Below, in pieces: positions 1 to 8,852 of a stretch of DNA of 64,000 nt. Below the pieces are notes generated by a model that was not told the DNA's origin, searched no databases, and saw only the letters and a program-made list of their open reading frames with translations. Numbering within the stretch: position 1 is the stretch's first letter; each line of letters opens with the position of its first letter. Source of the stretch: Planctomycetota bacterium (GTDB taxonomy: Bacteria; Planctomycetota; JAJSAM01; JAJVHW01); NCBI GenBank assembly GCA_024280885.1, contig JAJRPF010000070.1:212411-276410 (forward strand), in the 5' to 3' direction. The position numbers and the translations under genes were made by a program.

Positions 1-807
1 CTCTTCGTCGCCCTCTTCCACCCCATCCTTTGGTTGCGGGCCTCGCAGTACGCCGACGATCCGCGCTACTCGCATTGCTTCCTGCTCCCTGTGATCTCCG
101 CGCTGTGGATCTACGACCGGTGGCCGGTCTTGCGGCGGATGGTGGTGGCGCCTTCGCGCGTCGGCGGCGCGGTCCTGACCGTGGGCGTGGCGCTCTTCGT
201 CTACTCCCGGTTGCTGCACACCAATCTCGGGCAGCACGTCGGGCTGCTGTTGACGCTCGTCGGAGGCGTCTGGGCCCTCTGCGGATCGAAGATGACGCGA
301 GCGTGCGCGTTTCCCCTGGGCTATCTCGTACTCACGATCCCCCTCCCGCGCGTCTGGGACGACCAACTGACGCAGCCGTTGCAGCGCTTCGCGACCGTGG
401 TCGCCGAAGGAGCGTTCGATGCGATGGGGTGGATCGTTGTGCGGCAGGGCAATGTCCTACAACTCCCCGGCCTGAAGCTCCTGGTCGAAGAGCAGTGTTC
501 CGGCGCGCATAGTCTCTACGCCCTTGGGGCGCTCGGATTTGCATGGGTGGCCTTCGTGCCACGGCCGCTCTGGTTACGTGTAGTGCTCGTGGCCTCGACC
601 GTTCCCATTGCGATGCTCGCCAATGCGATCCGGGTCACGGGCACAGGCGTTTTGGCCTATCGTGTGGATCCGTCCTACGCAACGGGCGCGTCTCACCAAC
701 TCGGCGGGATGATTGTGTTCGCAATTGGGCTTGGGCTCTTTCTGCTCGTCGATTGGTGCCTGCGACCGGACGCCGTCGCGACGGAAAATGACGACGTCGC
801 CGCCTGA
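1..807 (+). CDS. xrt: Exosortase (5' end outside window)
   Basis: This is an integral membrane cysteine transpeptidase of the exosortase family, which sorts proteins carrying C-terminal PEP-CTERM-like signals and is coupled to exopolysaccharide production. The frame is open to base 1, so the N-terminus is missing. Counting from the first visible codon, the three family residues are present: Cys166 in EEQCSGAHS, Arg211 in NAIRVTG and His232 in GASHQLGG. They are separated by several hydrophobic membrane segments. A TTG at 34 could be read as a start, but coding continues upstream of it. The next gene overlaps the 3' end. No substrate with a PEP-CTERM-like tail was recognised in the window. Confidence 0.9.
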   Translation, partial: LFVALFHPILWLRASQYADDPRYSHCFLLPVISALWIYDRWPVLRRMVVAPSRVGGAVLTVGVALFVYSRLLHTNLGQHVGLLLTLVGGVWALCGSKMTRACAFPLGYLVLTIPLPRVWDDQLTQPLQRFATVVAEGAFDAMGWIVVRQGNVLQLPGLKLLVEEQCSGAHSLYALGALGFAWVAFVPRPLWLRVVLVASTVPIAMLANAIRVTGTGVLAYRVDPSYATGASHQLGGMIVFAIGLGLFLLVDWCLRPDAVATENDDVAA

Positions 808-1993
808 TCGTGCGCCTGCTGATCGCGTGCTGCGCGTCGCGGTGCTGTCGGAGCTTCCGACACCGTACCGTTGGCCCCTGTTCCGCCGCGTCGGTGCGGT
901 CGAGCGCCTGGACCTCACGGTGTTCTTCTACTCGCGCACGGAAGCGGATCGTGACTGGGGGCTCGAAGTCGGTGACGACGGGGGAGTGTCCGTCGTCTTC
1001 CCGCCGGGACGTTCGTTTCACGTTCGTGGCCGGCGGTCGCTCTTCTTTCACTGGAATCCGGATCTCGTGGCGCGACTGCGCAAGGGCGCGTTCGACGTCG
1101 TGGTGATCCCGGGCTGGTCGATGCCTTCGAGCCTCGCCGCTGTCTGGGCGTGCAGGCGGAGCCGCACGCCCTACGTGATCTTCAGCGAGACGAATGACCT
1201 CTCGCCGCGTTCGTGGTGGGTGCGGCGACTCAAGCGGATCGTGTTACGCCCAATCGTCGGGCGCGCCGCCGCGTGGCTCGCTACCGGCACGATGTCCGCA
1301 CGATTTCTGGAGCGGCACGGCGCCGTCCCGGCGCGCACACACCGCTTCGCCAACACGCCCGACGTGGAGGTTCTTGCCGCAGCGGTGGACGCGGCGCGAC
1401 CCCTCCGCGCGGCGACCCGTCGCGATCTCGGGCTCCCCACTGGCGCTCCGGTCGCGCTCTTCGTCGGCCGCTTGATCGGCGCGAAGGACGTCGCGACGCT
1501 GCTGGAGGCCCACGCCCGACTGGAGGCGTCCGGTAGCCCTCTCTGGACACTGATCGTCGGTTCGGGAGCCGAGGCTGAATCTCTGCACGCCCGCGCGCAA
1601 GATCTTAGACTGCGCCAACTTGTCTTTGCGGGTGCGAGGAAGCCTCCCGACTTGCCGGCGCTCTGGGCCGCAGTCGATCTCTTCGTACTTCCGTCTGTCC
1701 ATGAACCCTGGGGAGTTGTTGTGAACGAAGCGATGGCGGCAGGACTGCCCATCGTGCTCTCCGACCGGGTGGGCGCGGGACCGGATTTGCTCGTCGATGG
1801 CGAGACGGGGCGTGGATTCCGGGCGGGCGAGCCCGAATCGCTCGCCGCGGTGCTCAGCGAATTGGCAATGGCGCCGGACGCGCGGGCACGCATGGGCGCG
1901 GCGGCGGCGCGGCGCGTGCGTGATTGGGGCTACGGCCCGAGCGTCGTGGGATTCGAACGGGCCGTACGCGACGCCGTGGAGACCGCGACGTGA
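788..1993 (+). CDS. Glycosyltransferase, family 4 (GT-B)
   Basis: This 401-residue protein probably transfers a sugar from a nucleotide donor onto the growing exopolysaccharide repeat unit at the cytoplasmic membrane face. Its N-terminus (VAVLSELPTPYRWPLFRR) is typical of GT4 enzymes. The C-terminal domain has the donor-site stretch EPWGVVVNEAMAAGLPIV near residue 305, with the E-x7-E spacing of the family. The ATG at 788 was chosen because it starts just before the conserved first strand and lies inside the 3' end of the exosortase gene, giving a 20-bp overlap. Its stop overlaps the GTG start of epsI. Donor and acceptor cannot be told from sequence. Confidence 0.85.
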   Translation: MTTSPPDRAPADRVLRVAVLSELPTPYRWPLFRRVGAVERLDLTVFFYSRTEADRDWGLEVGDDGGVSVVFPPGRSFHVRGRRSLFFHWNPDLVARLRKGAFDVVVIPGWSMPSSLAAVWACRRSRTPYVIFSETNDLSPRSWWVRRLKRIVLRPIVGRAAAWLATGTMSARFLERHGAVPARTHRFANTPDVEVLAAAVDAARPLRAATRRDLGLPTGAPVALFVGRLIGAKDVATLLEAHARLEASGSPLWTLIVGSGAEAESLHARAQDLRLRQLVFAGARKPPDLPALWAAVDLFVLPSVHEPWGVVVNEAMAAGLPIVLSDRVGAGPDLLVDGETGRGFRAGEPESLAAVLSELAMAPDARARMGAAAARRVRDWGYGPSVVGFERAVRDAVETAT

Positions 1994-2667
1994 GCGCGCG
2001 TTCCATGTTGCTCTTCGTCTGCGCCGTCTTCGCCGCCGGTACGGTCGTCTCTCAACTGACAGGGAATCCAGTCTCTGCCTTACAAGGCACGGTCGCGCTC
2101 GGAACCCCGTTGCGCGCGGCGATCCCGATGGAATCCGCAGGCTGGCGCATGGTCCAGGAGGACGAACTGCGCGAGTTCGAACTCGAGATCACCAAGGTGG
2201 ACGATTACGTCTCGCGTCTTTATGAGGGCCCGCGTGGAGAGAGCGTGCTCCTCTACATTGCGTACCATGGCAACAAGGAACGCGGTATGCAGACCTACTA
2301 CCACAACGCGAGCATCTGCTACCCGGCGGCGGGTTGGCAGCTCGACGGCGAGGCGTTGAGCGAGTTGACGCTGCACGACGTGGCCAAACAGGTTCCGATC
2401 TGCCGGTATTCGTTCTCGCGGAACAACGAGCGTGTCTCGGTGCTGACGTTCTTCCAGGTGAACGATGAGCTCCTCGATCAGAGCCCGCGCAACAAGACGC
2501 TGTGGACCCTCTTCGACCGCATGACGCCGCAACTGGACGACTCGCCCGGGACGTTTGTACAGGTGCAGATCGTGGTGCCGGTAACCGACGACGGGCCGCT
2601 TGCGGCCGATGTGCAGACGCGTTTCCTGCAGGCGTTCGGCACCGCAATTTTCCAGGCGCTGCCGTGA
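1990..2667 (+). CDS. epsI: EpsI family exosortase-associated protein
   Basis: This 225-residue protein is the EpsI-type partner of exosortase, found either fused to the enzyme's C-terminus or as a separate gene as here. It has one N-terminal hydrophobic segment (about residues 4-22) and an extracytoplasmic domain. The family stretch at about residues 100-115 reads YYHNASICYPAAGW, corresponding to the usual HSPxxCxPGxGW. The GTG start at 1990 overlaps the upstream TGA in a GTGA arrangement, suggesting translational coupling. The stop overlaps the next start the same way. Its biochemical role in the family is not settled; its position directly after exosortase and a glycosyltransferase fits. 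Confidence 0.85.
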   Translation: MSARSMLLFVCAVFAAGTVVSQLTGNPVSALQGTVALGTPLRAAIPMESAGWRMVQEDELREFELEITKVDDYVSRLYEGPRGESVLLYIAYHGNKERGMQTYYHNASICYPAAGWQLDGEALSELTLHDVAKQVPICRYSFSRNNERVSVLTFFQVNDELLDQSPRNKTLWTLFDRMTPQLDDSPGTFVQVQIVVPVTDDGPLAADVQTRFLQAFGTAIFQALP

Positions 2668-5600
2668 GCTCGGAACGCGAAGTCCTGCGCAAGCGATCGC
2701 CTCTGGCGCGGCGTCGCGTCCGCGTGGCGCTGGTGATCGTCGTTCTGAGCGTCTCGCTCTTCACCATCGCGCGCATCCTCGGTGGGGGGCGTTCTTCCGG
2801 TGGGGAGCGCGAGCACTGGCGTCACCATGACGAGGCGCTCGTACTCTTCGAAGCCGGTCGGTTTTCCGAAGCTGCGGAGCGCTATCGCGCGATCGTGGAC
2901 GAGCGTCCGAACGACAAGACTGCGACGTTCAATCTCGGGCTGAGTCTCTTGAAGTCCGACGAGGCGGAGCGCCGCGCGGAGGGCTGGCTGGCGATCGAGG
3001 CGGTCGCGGCCCGGGACCCCGACTTCGATGCCGCCCATGCGAAGCTGGCCTACCGCGCGCTGGCGGAGGGCCGCCGGGACGACGCGATCCGCGCGCTCCA
3101 GAACGTGGTTGCCAATCCACCCGAGCCGCCGGGGGCGCGCTCCACATTGGCGGAGATGCTCGTCCGCCAAGGGCGTCGGGGCGAGGCGCTCACGCATTTT
3201 CGTCAGGTCCTCGACGACGACGTGGCGCCCGCGCTCTTCCGAGCGCAGGCCGCGCTCAACTTGGCGCGTCAGCACGGACGGCGGGCTGCACTTCACCCCT
3301 CCCCCGCGAGGGAGCAAGCGCGGGAAGAGGTCGCCTACAAGACGGCCCTACAGATCATCGAGACCGCCCTCGGCGACGCAGCTGCCGAGGGCCGCCGCGA
3401 GCTCCTGGCAATGCGCCCGTTTGCATTGCTCGCACTCGATCGTTACGACGAGGCTCTCGGCGCCATGGTGGTTGCCCTCGAAGAGGTGCAGGACCCTACG
3501 CAGCGCGCTGGGCTGCGCGCACTCCGGGCAGAGATCTTCTGGCGCGAGGGCGACGAGACGCGCGCGCGTGCCGAGTTGGACGCGGTTCTTGCGAGCGCTG
3601 TCAGTCCCGATGCGGCGACGTTCCTTGCGGTCGCGGATCTCTACGAGTCGCAGCGACTCCGCGAGCGCGCCATCGACGTTCTCAGGCGCGGCACCGCGGC
3701 GCACCCAGATGATCGTCCGTTGCGGATGACGCTTGCGCGGACGCTCTTCCTTGCCGGTCGCCCAGCAGAGGCTGACCTGGTCCTGGGCGACGAAGACGGC
3801 ATCTCTGACGACGACGATCTGATGGTGTTGCGTGGCACAATCCGTCGCGCCCAGGGTGACCTGGTCGGCGCGCGGCGTGCGTATCAGATCGTGCTGTCGC
3901 GCAGCCCTTCGCGGGCGGACGTTCGGCTGCGACTTCACGCTGCTGCGGCGGAGATGGCGCTCACGGCACCCGAAACCGCACCGGATGCGATCGATGACCT
4001 TGAGCGCATTGGCCGCGAACTCCTCGCCGCCGAACCCGGTTCCTCGGAAGCCCGCCTCGGTGTGGCCCGCGCGCTGCTGCTGCGCCGCGATGCCGGCGAG
4101 GCGGCGCTCGCAGAGGCTCACTCGCTGCTGGGCGAGGCGCTCGAACTCGATCCGCTGCTCTTCGAAGCTCATATCGCCATGGCGTTCGCGAACCTCCGGA
4201 TGGAACGTTTCGACGAGGCGGCGCAGGCGCTTGAGCGCGTGATCGAAGCGCTGCCGACCGAGCGCCCATTACTGCGTGTACTCCTTGCGAGAGCATACCT
4301 GGGCGTCGGCGACCCGCGCAGCGCCTACGAGCAGGCACAGCGCGCCGTCGACGGGCTCGGCAACGACGCGGCGGCTCTGACCGTTCTCGTACGTGCGGCG
4401 GTGCTCGCGAGCGAGCCGGAGAGCGCATTGCGCACGTTGCGCCAACTCGCAGCGTTGGAACCCGACAACATCGTACATCCGCTCGATCAGGCCTTCCTCC
4501 ACGCCGGACAAGCGGAGATGGGCGCTGCCCGCGAGAAACTCGCCGATGCAGAGGCAATCGCTGAGTCGATGGCGGATACGGATGCACGCAGTGCCGCATT
4601 GCGCAGTGTCACCGAGGCGAAGGCACGGATCTTCGCGCTGGCGGGCGATGTCGCCGGGGCGAAGGGCGCCTTTGCGGCACTCATCGGACGGTTGCCGAAG
4701 GACGTCGAAGCGCGTGTGCGCTACGGGCGTTTCCTCGCAGCGACCGGCGACGGCGACGAGGCGGAGCGCATCTTCCTGCAGGCGATCCGCATCGACGAGG
4801 TCAGCCTCACGCCGCGCCGCGCACTCGTGGAACTCTGGACGGATCGCGGGGACCTGACGCAGGACCTCGCGGAGCAGGTGCGGCGCATGCGGATCGTCGG
4901 TAACGACGATCCCGTCGTACTCTACGCCGAAGGGCGACTGGCGGCCTTGCAGGGCGATCTGCGCACGGCGCGCGAGCGTCTTGAGGCTGCCGTGGCCGAG
5001 CGGCCTGACGATGGCGACTTTCTCTATGCGCTCGGCATCGTGCTCTCGCGTGCTGGCGACCTCGACGCCGCTGTCGGGGTCCTCGAGCGGGCCGTCGCAA
5101 GGGTGCCGGAGAGCGTGCCCGCCCGCGATGCGCTTAGCCGCGCCCGGTTCTCGCGTGCTGGGGAGCTTGCGCGCGTCGGACGCGTGCGCGCCGCCCGCGC
5201 GCTGCTACAGGAGACCATTCGCGACGAGCCCCAGGCGAATGCACCGCGCCTGGCGCTCGCCGATCTGCTGCGGATGACCGGCGAGGCCGATCTCAGCGAG
5301 TCACAGATCCGGGGGATGCTCGCTCGCGATCCCGACGACGTGCTGGCGCGACGGATGCTGGCCACCGCTCTCGCGCGAAGGGGTCGGATGGCAGAGGCCG
5401 TGCGCGAACTCCTGCGGGTGACCGAGGCCGAGCCCGAAATTTGGACAGGCTGGGCGGCTCTCAGCGCGGCCTATCTCGAGCTGGGTGACGTACCGAATGC
5501 CGAGGCCACCGCCACACGGTGTCGGAACGCGGCGCCACGCGAGCCCGCGTCGCTCTCGGCGACGATCCAGGTCCTCGTGACCTCCGAGCGCCCGACGGAA

Positions 5601-6542
5601 GCGGCGCGTCAGGTCGAGGCTGCGATCGTCGCGGCCCCGGAAGAGTCGCTCTACCGCCTCATGCGCGCCATGCTGCATGCGCAGGCCGAGGAGCATGAGG
5701 CGACAGTGACCGCCGCTGCCCAGGCGCTCGACCTTGCGCCCAGCTTGTCGCAGGCAGCGCGACTCGCGGTGAATGCGCTCCGCTTTGGATTGGGTGAGAG
5801 CGAGCGCGCTCTGGAGTTCGCGACGAAGCGCGCCGAACGCGCCCCGGACGTGGCCGACCTCGCCTATCTCGTCGGTTGGCTACAGGCGCAACGTGGTGAT
5901 CCTGGCGGCGCTCTGGCGACGCTGCTCCCGCTCGCCGAGGCGCAGCCCCCACACCAAGCGGCGCTCGCTTCGTGTGCGATGATCCTGATCGAGCAGCGCG
6001 ACACGACCGCGGCGCGCGCTCTACTGGATGCCGGTTTGCGCGTCAATCCTGAGAATTCCAATTTCCACTTCATGCGCGCTCAGGCCGTACTCGTCGATGC
6101 GCTCGCGATGGGCGACGCGACCGTCGAGGGCGCTTCGCGCCGCGTCGCGCTCCACTCGCTGGAACGCGTCATCGAGCTCGTCCCGTGGCATCACACAGCG
6201 CGCAACAACCTGGCGTTCATCCTCTCCGCGGAGACGGAGACGCTCGGCGCCGCGTTGGAGCATGCCGAGCGAGCCGTCAAGGAAGCGCCCGGGCATGCTC
6301 CGTATGCCGACACGCTCGGCACGATCCAGGTCAAGCTCGGGCAACTCGACGAGGCCATCGCGACGTTCGAAGGTGCGCTCGCCGTGATCCAGAAGGCGCA
6401 CACGCGGCTCTCTGTCGAGGCCAAGGGCGCGATCGCACAGAACGAGCCGGAGCGCCTCCGTCAGTTGCAGGTTCGTCTGGATCGCCAGGAGGCCGACCTC
6501 CGCGCTCACTACGCCGACGCCATCCGGCGTCGCGGCGACTGA
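2664..6542 (+). CDS. Giant membrane-anchored TPR protein
   Basis: This 1292-residue protein has one N-terminal membrane anchor (about residues 18-36) followed by tetratricopeptide repeats almost to the end. The helical pairs are Ala/Arg/Glu-rich, with the A..LG..L...A pattern visible throughout. TPR proteins of this sort (PrsT and relatives) accompany exosortase exopolysaccharide loci, where they are thought to scaffold export or chain assembly at the periplasmic face. This one is longer than the usual 900 or so residues. The GTG start at 2664 overlaps the epsI stop and places the anchor at the N-terminus; upstream in-frame codons lie inside epsI. Its scaffold role is inferred from context. 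Confidence 0.8.
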   Translation: MSSEREVLRKRSPLARRRVRVALVIVVLSVSLFTIARILGGGRSSGGEREHWRHHDEALVLFEAGRFSEAAERYRAIVDERPNDKTATFNLGLSLLKSDEAERRAEGWLAIEAVAARDPDFDAAHAKLAYRALAEGRRDDAIRALQNVVANPPEPPGARSTLAEMLVRQGRRGEALTHFRQVLDDDVAPALFRAQAALNLARQHGRRAALHPSPAREQAREEVAYKTALQIIETALGDAAAEGRRELLAMRPFALLALDRYDEALGAMVVALEEVQDPTQRAGLRALRAEIFWREGDETRARAELDAVLASAVSPDAATFLAVADLYESQRLRERAIDVLRRGTAAHPDDRPLRMTLARTLFLAGRPAEADLVLGDEDGISDDDDLMVLRGTIRRAQGDLVGARRAYQIVLSRSPSRADVRLRLHAAAAEMALTAPETAPDAIDDLERIGRELLAAEPGSSEARLGVARALLLRRDAGEAALAEAHSLLGEALELDPLLFEAHIAMAFANLRMERFDEAAQALERVIEALPTERPLLRVLLARAYLGVGDPRSAYEQAQRAVDGLGNDAAALTVLVRAAVLASEPESALRTLRQLAALEPDNIVHPLDQAFLHAGQAEMGAAREKLADAEAIAESMADTDARSAALRSVTEAKARIFALAGDVAGAKGAFAALIGRLPKDVEARVRYGRFLAATGDGDEAERIFLQAIRIDEVSLTPRRALVELWTDRGDLTQDLAEQVRRMRIVGNDDPVVLYAEGRLAALQGDLRTARERLEAAVAERPDDGDFLYALGIVLSRAGDLDAAVGVLERAVARVPESVPARDALSRARFSRAGELARVGRVRAARALLQETIRDEPQANAPRLALADLLRMTGEADLSESQIRGMLARDPDDVLARRMLATALARRGRMAEAVRELLRVTEAEPEIWTGWAALSAAYLELGDVPNAEATATRCRNAAPREPASLSATIQVLVTSERPTEAARQVEAAIVAAPEESLYRLMRAMLHAQAEEHEATVTAAAQALDLAPSLSQAARLAVNALRFGLGESERALEFATKRAERAPDVADLAYLVGWLQAQRGDPGGALATLLPLAEAQPPHQAALASCAMILIEQRDTTAARALLDAGLRVNPENSNFHFMRAQAVLVDALAMGDATVEGASRRVALHSLERVIELVPWHHTARNNLAFILSAETETLGAALEHAERAVKEAPGHAPYADTLGTIQVKLGQLDEAIATFEGALAVIQKAHTRLSVEAKGAIAQNEPERLRQLQVRLDRQEADLRAHYADAIRRRGD

Positions 6543-6553
6543 CCTGCACGCGT

Positions 6554-6623
6554 TGACTGGCATGCACTGACTGGCATGCACTGACTGGCATGCACTGACT
6601 GGCATGCACCGACTGGCCCGCAT
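6554..6623. repeat. 14-bp tandem repeat, five units
   Basis: Four perfect copies of TGACTGGCATGCAC (6554-6609) are followed by one degenerate copy (6610-6623). They lie 11 bp after the stop of the TPR gene and about 100 bp before the next start. Each unit contains the palindrome GCATGC. No spacers separate the copies, so it is a minisatellite, not a CRISPR array. Confidence 0.95.
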
Positions 6624-6719
6624 TGAACGCCGCGGCGCGCGCTCGCGAGAACGATACGTTGCCCGGCCCTCGGCGCTACGATCCGGCGACGCGGGTTGCT
6701 ACCCGTCTGGAGGGTTCCC

Positions 6720-8852
6720 GTGAAGCAGGTTCTGCAAGCTGCCGGTGGTGGACGCACGCGCGTCGCCGACGTCCCCGAACCGGCCGTGCGCCGTGGTGGG
6801 GTCCTTGTCGCGACGGAGTGGTCATTGATCTCGGCCGGCACCGAGCGCCTGGTCATCGACCTCGCGACCAAGTCACTCCTCGGCAAGGCGAAGGCCCGTC
6901 CGGACCTGGTCAAGAAGACGCTCGAGAAGTTGCGCCGCGAGGGCCTCCTCGCGACGTATCGCGCGGTGTCCGGGCGCCTGGCCGGTGACGTCCCGCTCGG
7001 GTACAGCGCTGCGGGGCGCGTCATCGCCGTCGGCGAGGGCGTCTCCGGTATCGCTGTCGGGGATCGCGTCGCATGTGCTGGCGCTGGCTATGCGAACCAC
7101 GCCGAAGTGATCTCGGTGCCGCGCAACCTGGTGGCCCCCGTGCCCGTCGGATTGAGTTCGCGGGATGCGTGTGTGGCGACGATGGGGGCCATCGCGCTGC
7201 ACGGCGTACGCACGGCGGACGTGCGTCTCGGCGAGGTCGTCGTCGTGATCGGTCTCGGGCTGCTTGGGCAACTCGCCGTGCAGTTCCTCCGTGCGTCGGG
7301 TGCTCGAGTCGTGGCTCTCGATCTCGACCCGGAACGCGTGCGGATTGCGGGGAACCTGGGTGCCGAGGCGGCGGTCTGCAGCGAAGATCCGGGGCCGATC
7401 GTGCGCGGCATGACAGGTGGCCACGGCGCGGACGCGGCTCTCGTCTGCGCCGGGTCAGAGTCCAGCGAACCGCTTGCGCTTGCCGCGCGACTTCTGCGGA
7501 GAGCCGGAGTCGTCACGTTGGTGGGGGCCACGGGGATGGATCTCGATCGGCGCACGTTCTATCCCAATGAACTGTCGCTGCGGATGAGCACGTCGTACGG
7601 GCCCGGACGCTATGACGCACACTACGAAGAGCAGGGGATCGACTATCCGTACGCATACGTGCGGTGGACAGAGGGCCGCAATCTGCGGGCGGTGATGGAT
7701 TTCGTCGCGAACGGTTCGGTGGACCTTGACCCATTGATGACGCATGAATTCGCGATTGGCGATGCGGCGCGGGCGTACGAGATCGTGACGGGCGACGGAG
7801 GCGAGCCGTTCATGGGCATCCTCCTGCGCTACGGCGCCGAGGCGACTCCTTTGGCCGCGTCTGGTTTGGCCTCGTCTGGCGCGGACTCGGTGGCCGCCCC
7901 CGGCGCGCGCATCGGAATGGTCGGCGCCGGGCTCTTTGCCACCGGCGTGCTGCTGCCAGCGCTGCGCTCGGCCGGCGGCGCGTTCCAGGCGGTCTCGACC
8001 GCAAGTGGCGCGACAGCCGATGCCGTGGCGCGCACGTTCGGATTCGCGCGTGTTGCCAGGTCGTCGGACGAGGTGGTGGCGGCGGACGACGTCGATGCCA
8101 TCGTCGTCGCGACACGCCACGACAGTCACGCCGCACTCGTCGCCGCGGCGCTCCGTGCCGGGAAGGCGTGCTTCGTCGAGAAGCCGCTCGCCATCGAGCG
8201 GGCGGGGCTCGATGACGTGCTCGAAGCGATGGCGGAACGACCGGGGCTCGTGTGTGTGGGCTTCAACCGTCGCTTCGCGCCTGCGATCCGTGCGCTCTCC
8301 GAGGCTCTTGCGCAGCGCTCTTCGCCGCTCCATGCGCGCTATCGGATCAATGCCGGGCGCATGCCCGATGGGCATTGGACGCTCGACCCCGCGGTCGGCG
8401 GCGGCCGGATCTTGGGGGAGGTCTGTCACTTCGTCGACTTGCTTGCATTTCTGGCGCGCGCACCGGTTACGCATGTGCAGGCGGTGCCCATCGGCGATGA
8501 CGGTGTCTGCGCGACGCTGCGCTTTGGCGATGGTTCCACGGCGACGCTGGACTACCTGAGCGGCGGCGCCGCGGGCCTGCCGAAGGAGTGCCTTGACGTA
8601 CACTGGGAGGGACGCAGCTTCGTGCTCGACGACTTCCGCGAGTTGACCGAATTCGGGGCCGGAAAGTCGGAGCGGCTCTGGAGTGGGTCGCAGGACAAGG
8701 GGCACGGCGCCGAGATCGCCGCGTTCGTCGCCGCCGTCAAGAACGGCGGCCCGTCGCCAGTCCCCTTCGGCGAGGCCGTCGCGTCCACACGGGCGACGTT
8801 CGCGATCGCCGAGGCGACGCGCGCGGGCCGGGTGGTGGACGCCGGCGCGTGA
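6720..8852 (+). CDS. Bi-domain oxidoreductase (zinc-type dehydrogenase fused to Gfo/Idh/MocA)
   Basis: This 710-residue fusion has two dehydrogenase modules. Residues 1-370 are a medium-chain alcohol-dehydrogenase fold with a Rossmann stretch VVVIGLGLLGQLAVQFL near 171. After an Ala/Ser linker (about 373-393), a Gfo/Idh/MocA module begins with RIGMVGAGLFATGVLL and carries the EKPLAIE motif near 485. Such two-domain proteins are recurrent in exopolysaccharide clusters beside heparinase-like genes; the substrate is probably a nucleotide sugar or uronic acid. The GTG at 6720 has GGAGGG at 6709-6714. The stop overlaps the heparinase start. The chemical reaction is not known from sequence. Confidence 0.85.
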   Translation: MKQVLQAAGGGRTRVADVPEPAVRRGGVLVATEWSLISAGTERLVIDLATKSLLGKAKARPDLVKKTLEKLRREGLLATYRAVSGRLAGDVPLGYSAAGRVIAVGEGVSGIAVGDRVACAGAGYANHAEVISVPRNLVAPVPVGLSSRDACVATMGAIALHGVRTADVRLGEVVVVIGLGLLGQLAVQFLRASGARVVALDLDPERVRIAGNLGAEAAVCSEDPGPIVRGMTGGHGADAALVCAGSESSEPLALAARLLRRAGVVTLVGATGMDLDRRTFYPNELSLRMSTSYGPGRYDAHYEEQGIDYPYAYVRWTEGRNLRAVMDFVANGSVDLDPLMTHEFAIGDAARAYEIVTGDGGEPFMGILLRYGAEATPLAASGLASSGADSVAAPGARIGMVGAGLFATGVLLPALRSAGGAFQAVSTASGATADAVARTFGFARVARSSDEVVAADDVDAIVVATRHDSHAALVAAALRAGKACFVEKPLAIERAGLDDVLEAMAERPGLVCVGFNRRFAPAIRALSEALAQRSSPLHARYRINAGRMPDGHWTLDPAVGGGRILGEVCHFVDLLAFLARAPVTHVQAVPIGDDGVCATLRFGDGSTATLDYLSGGAAGLPKECLDVHWEGRSFVLDDFRELTEFGAGKSERLWSGSQDKGHGAEIAAFVAAVKNGGPSPVPFGEAVASTRATFAIAEATRAGRVVDAGA

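Noticed and set aside
6554..6623. CRISPR array
   Set aside because: The 14-bp units are directly adjacent with no spacers, so it is a simple tandem repeat; no cas genes are present.
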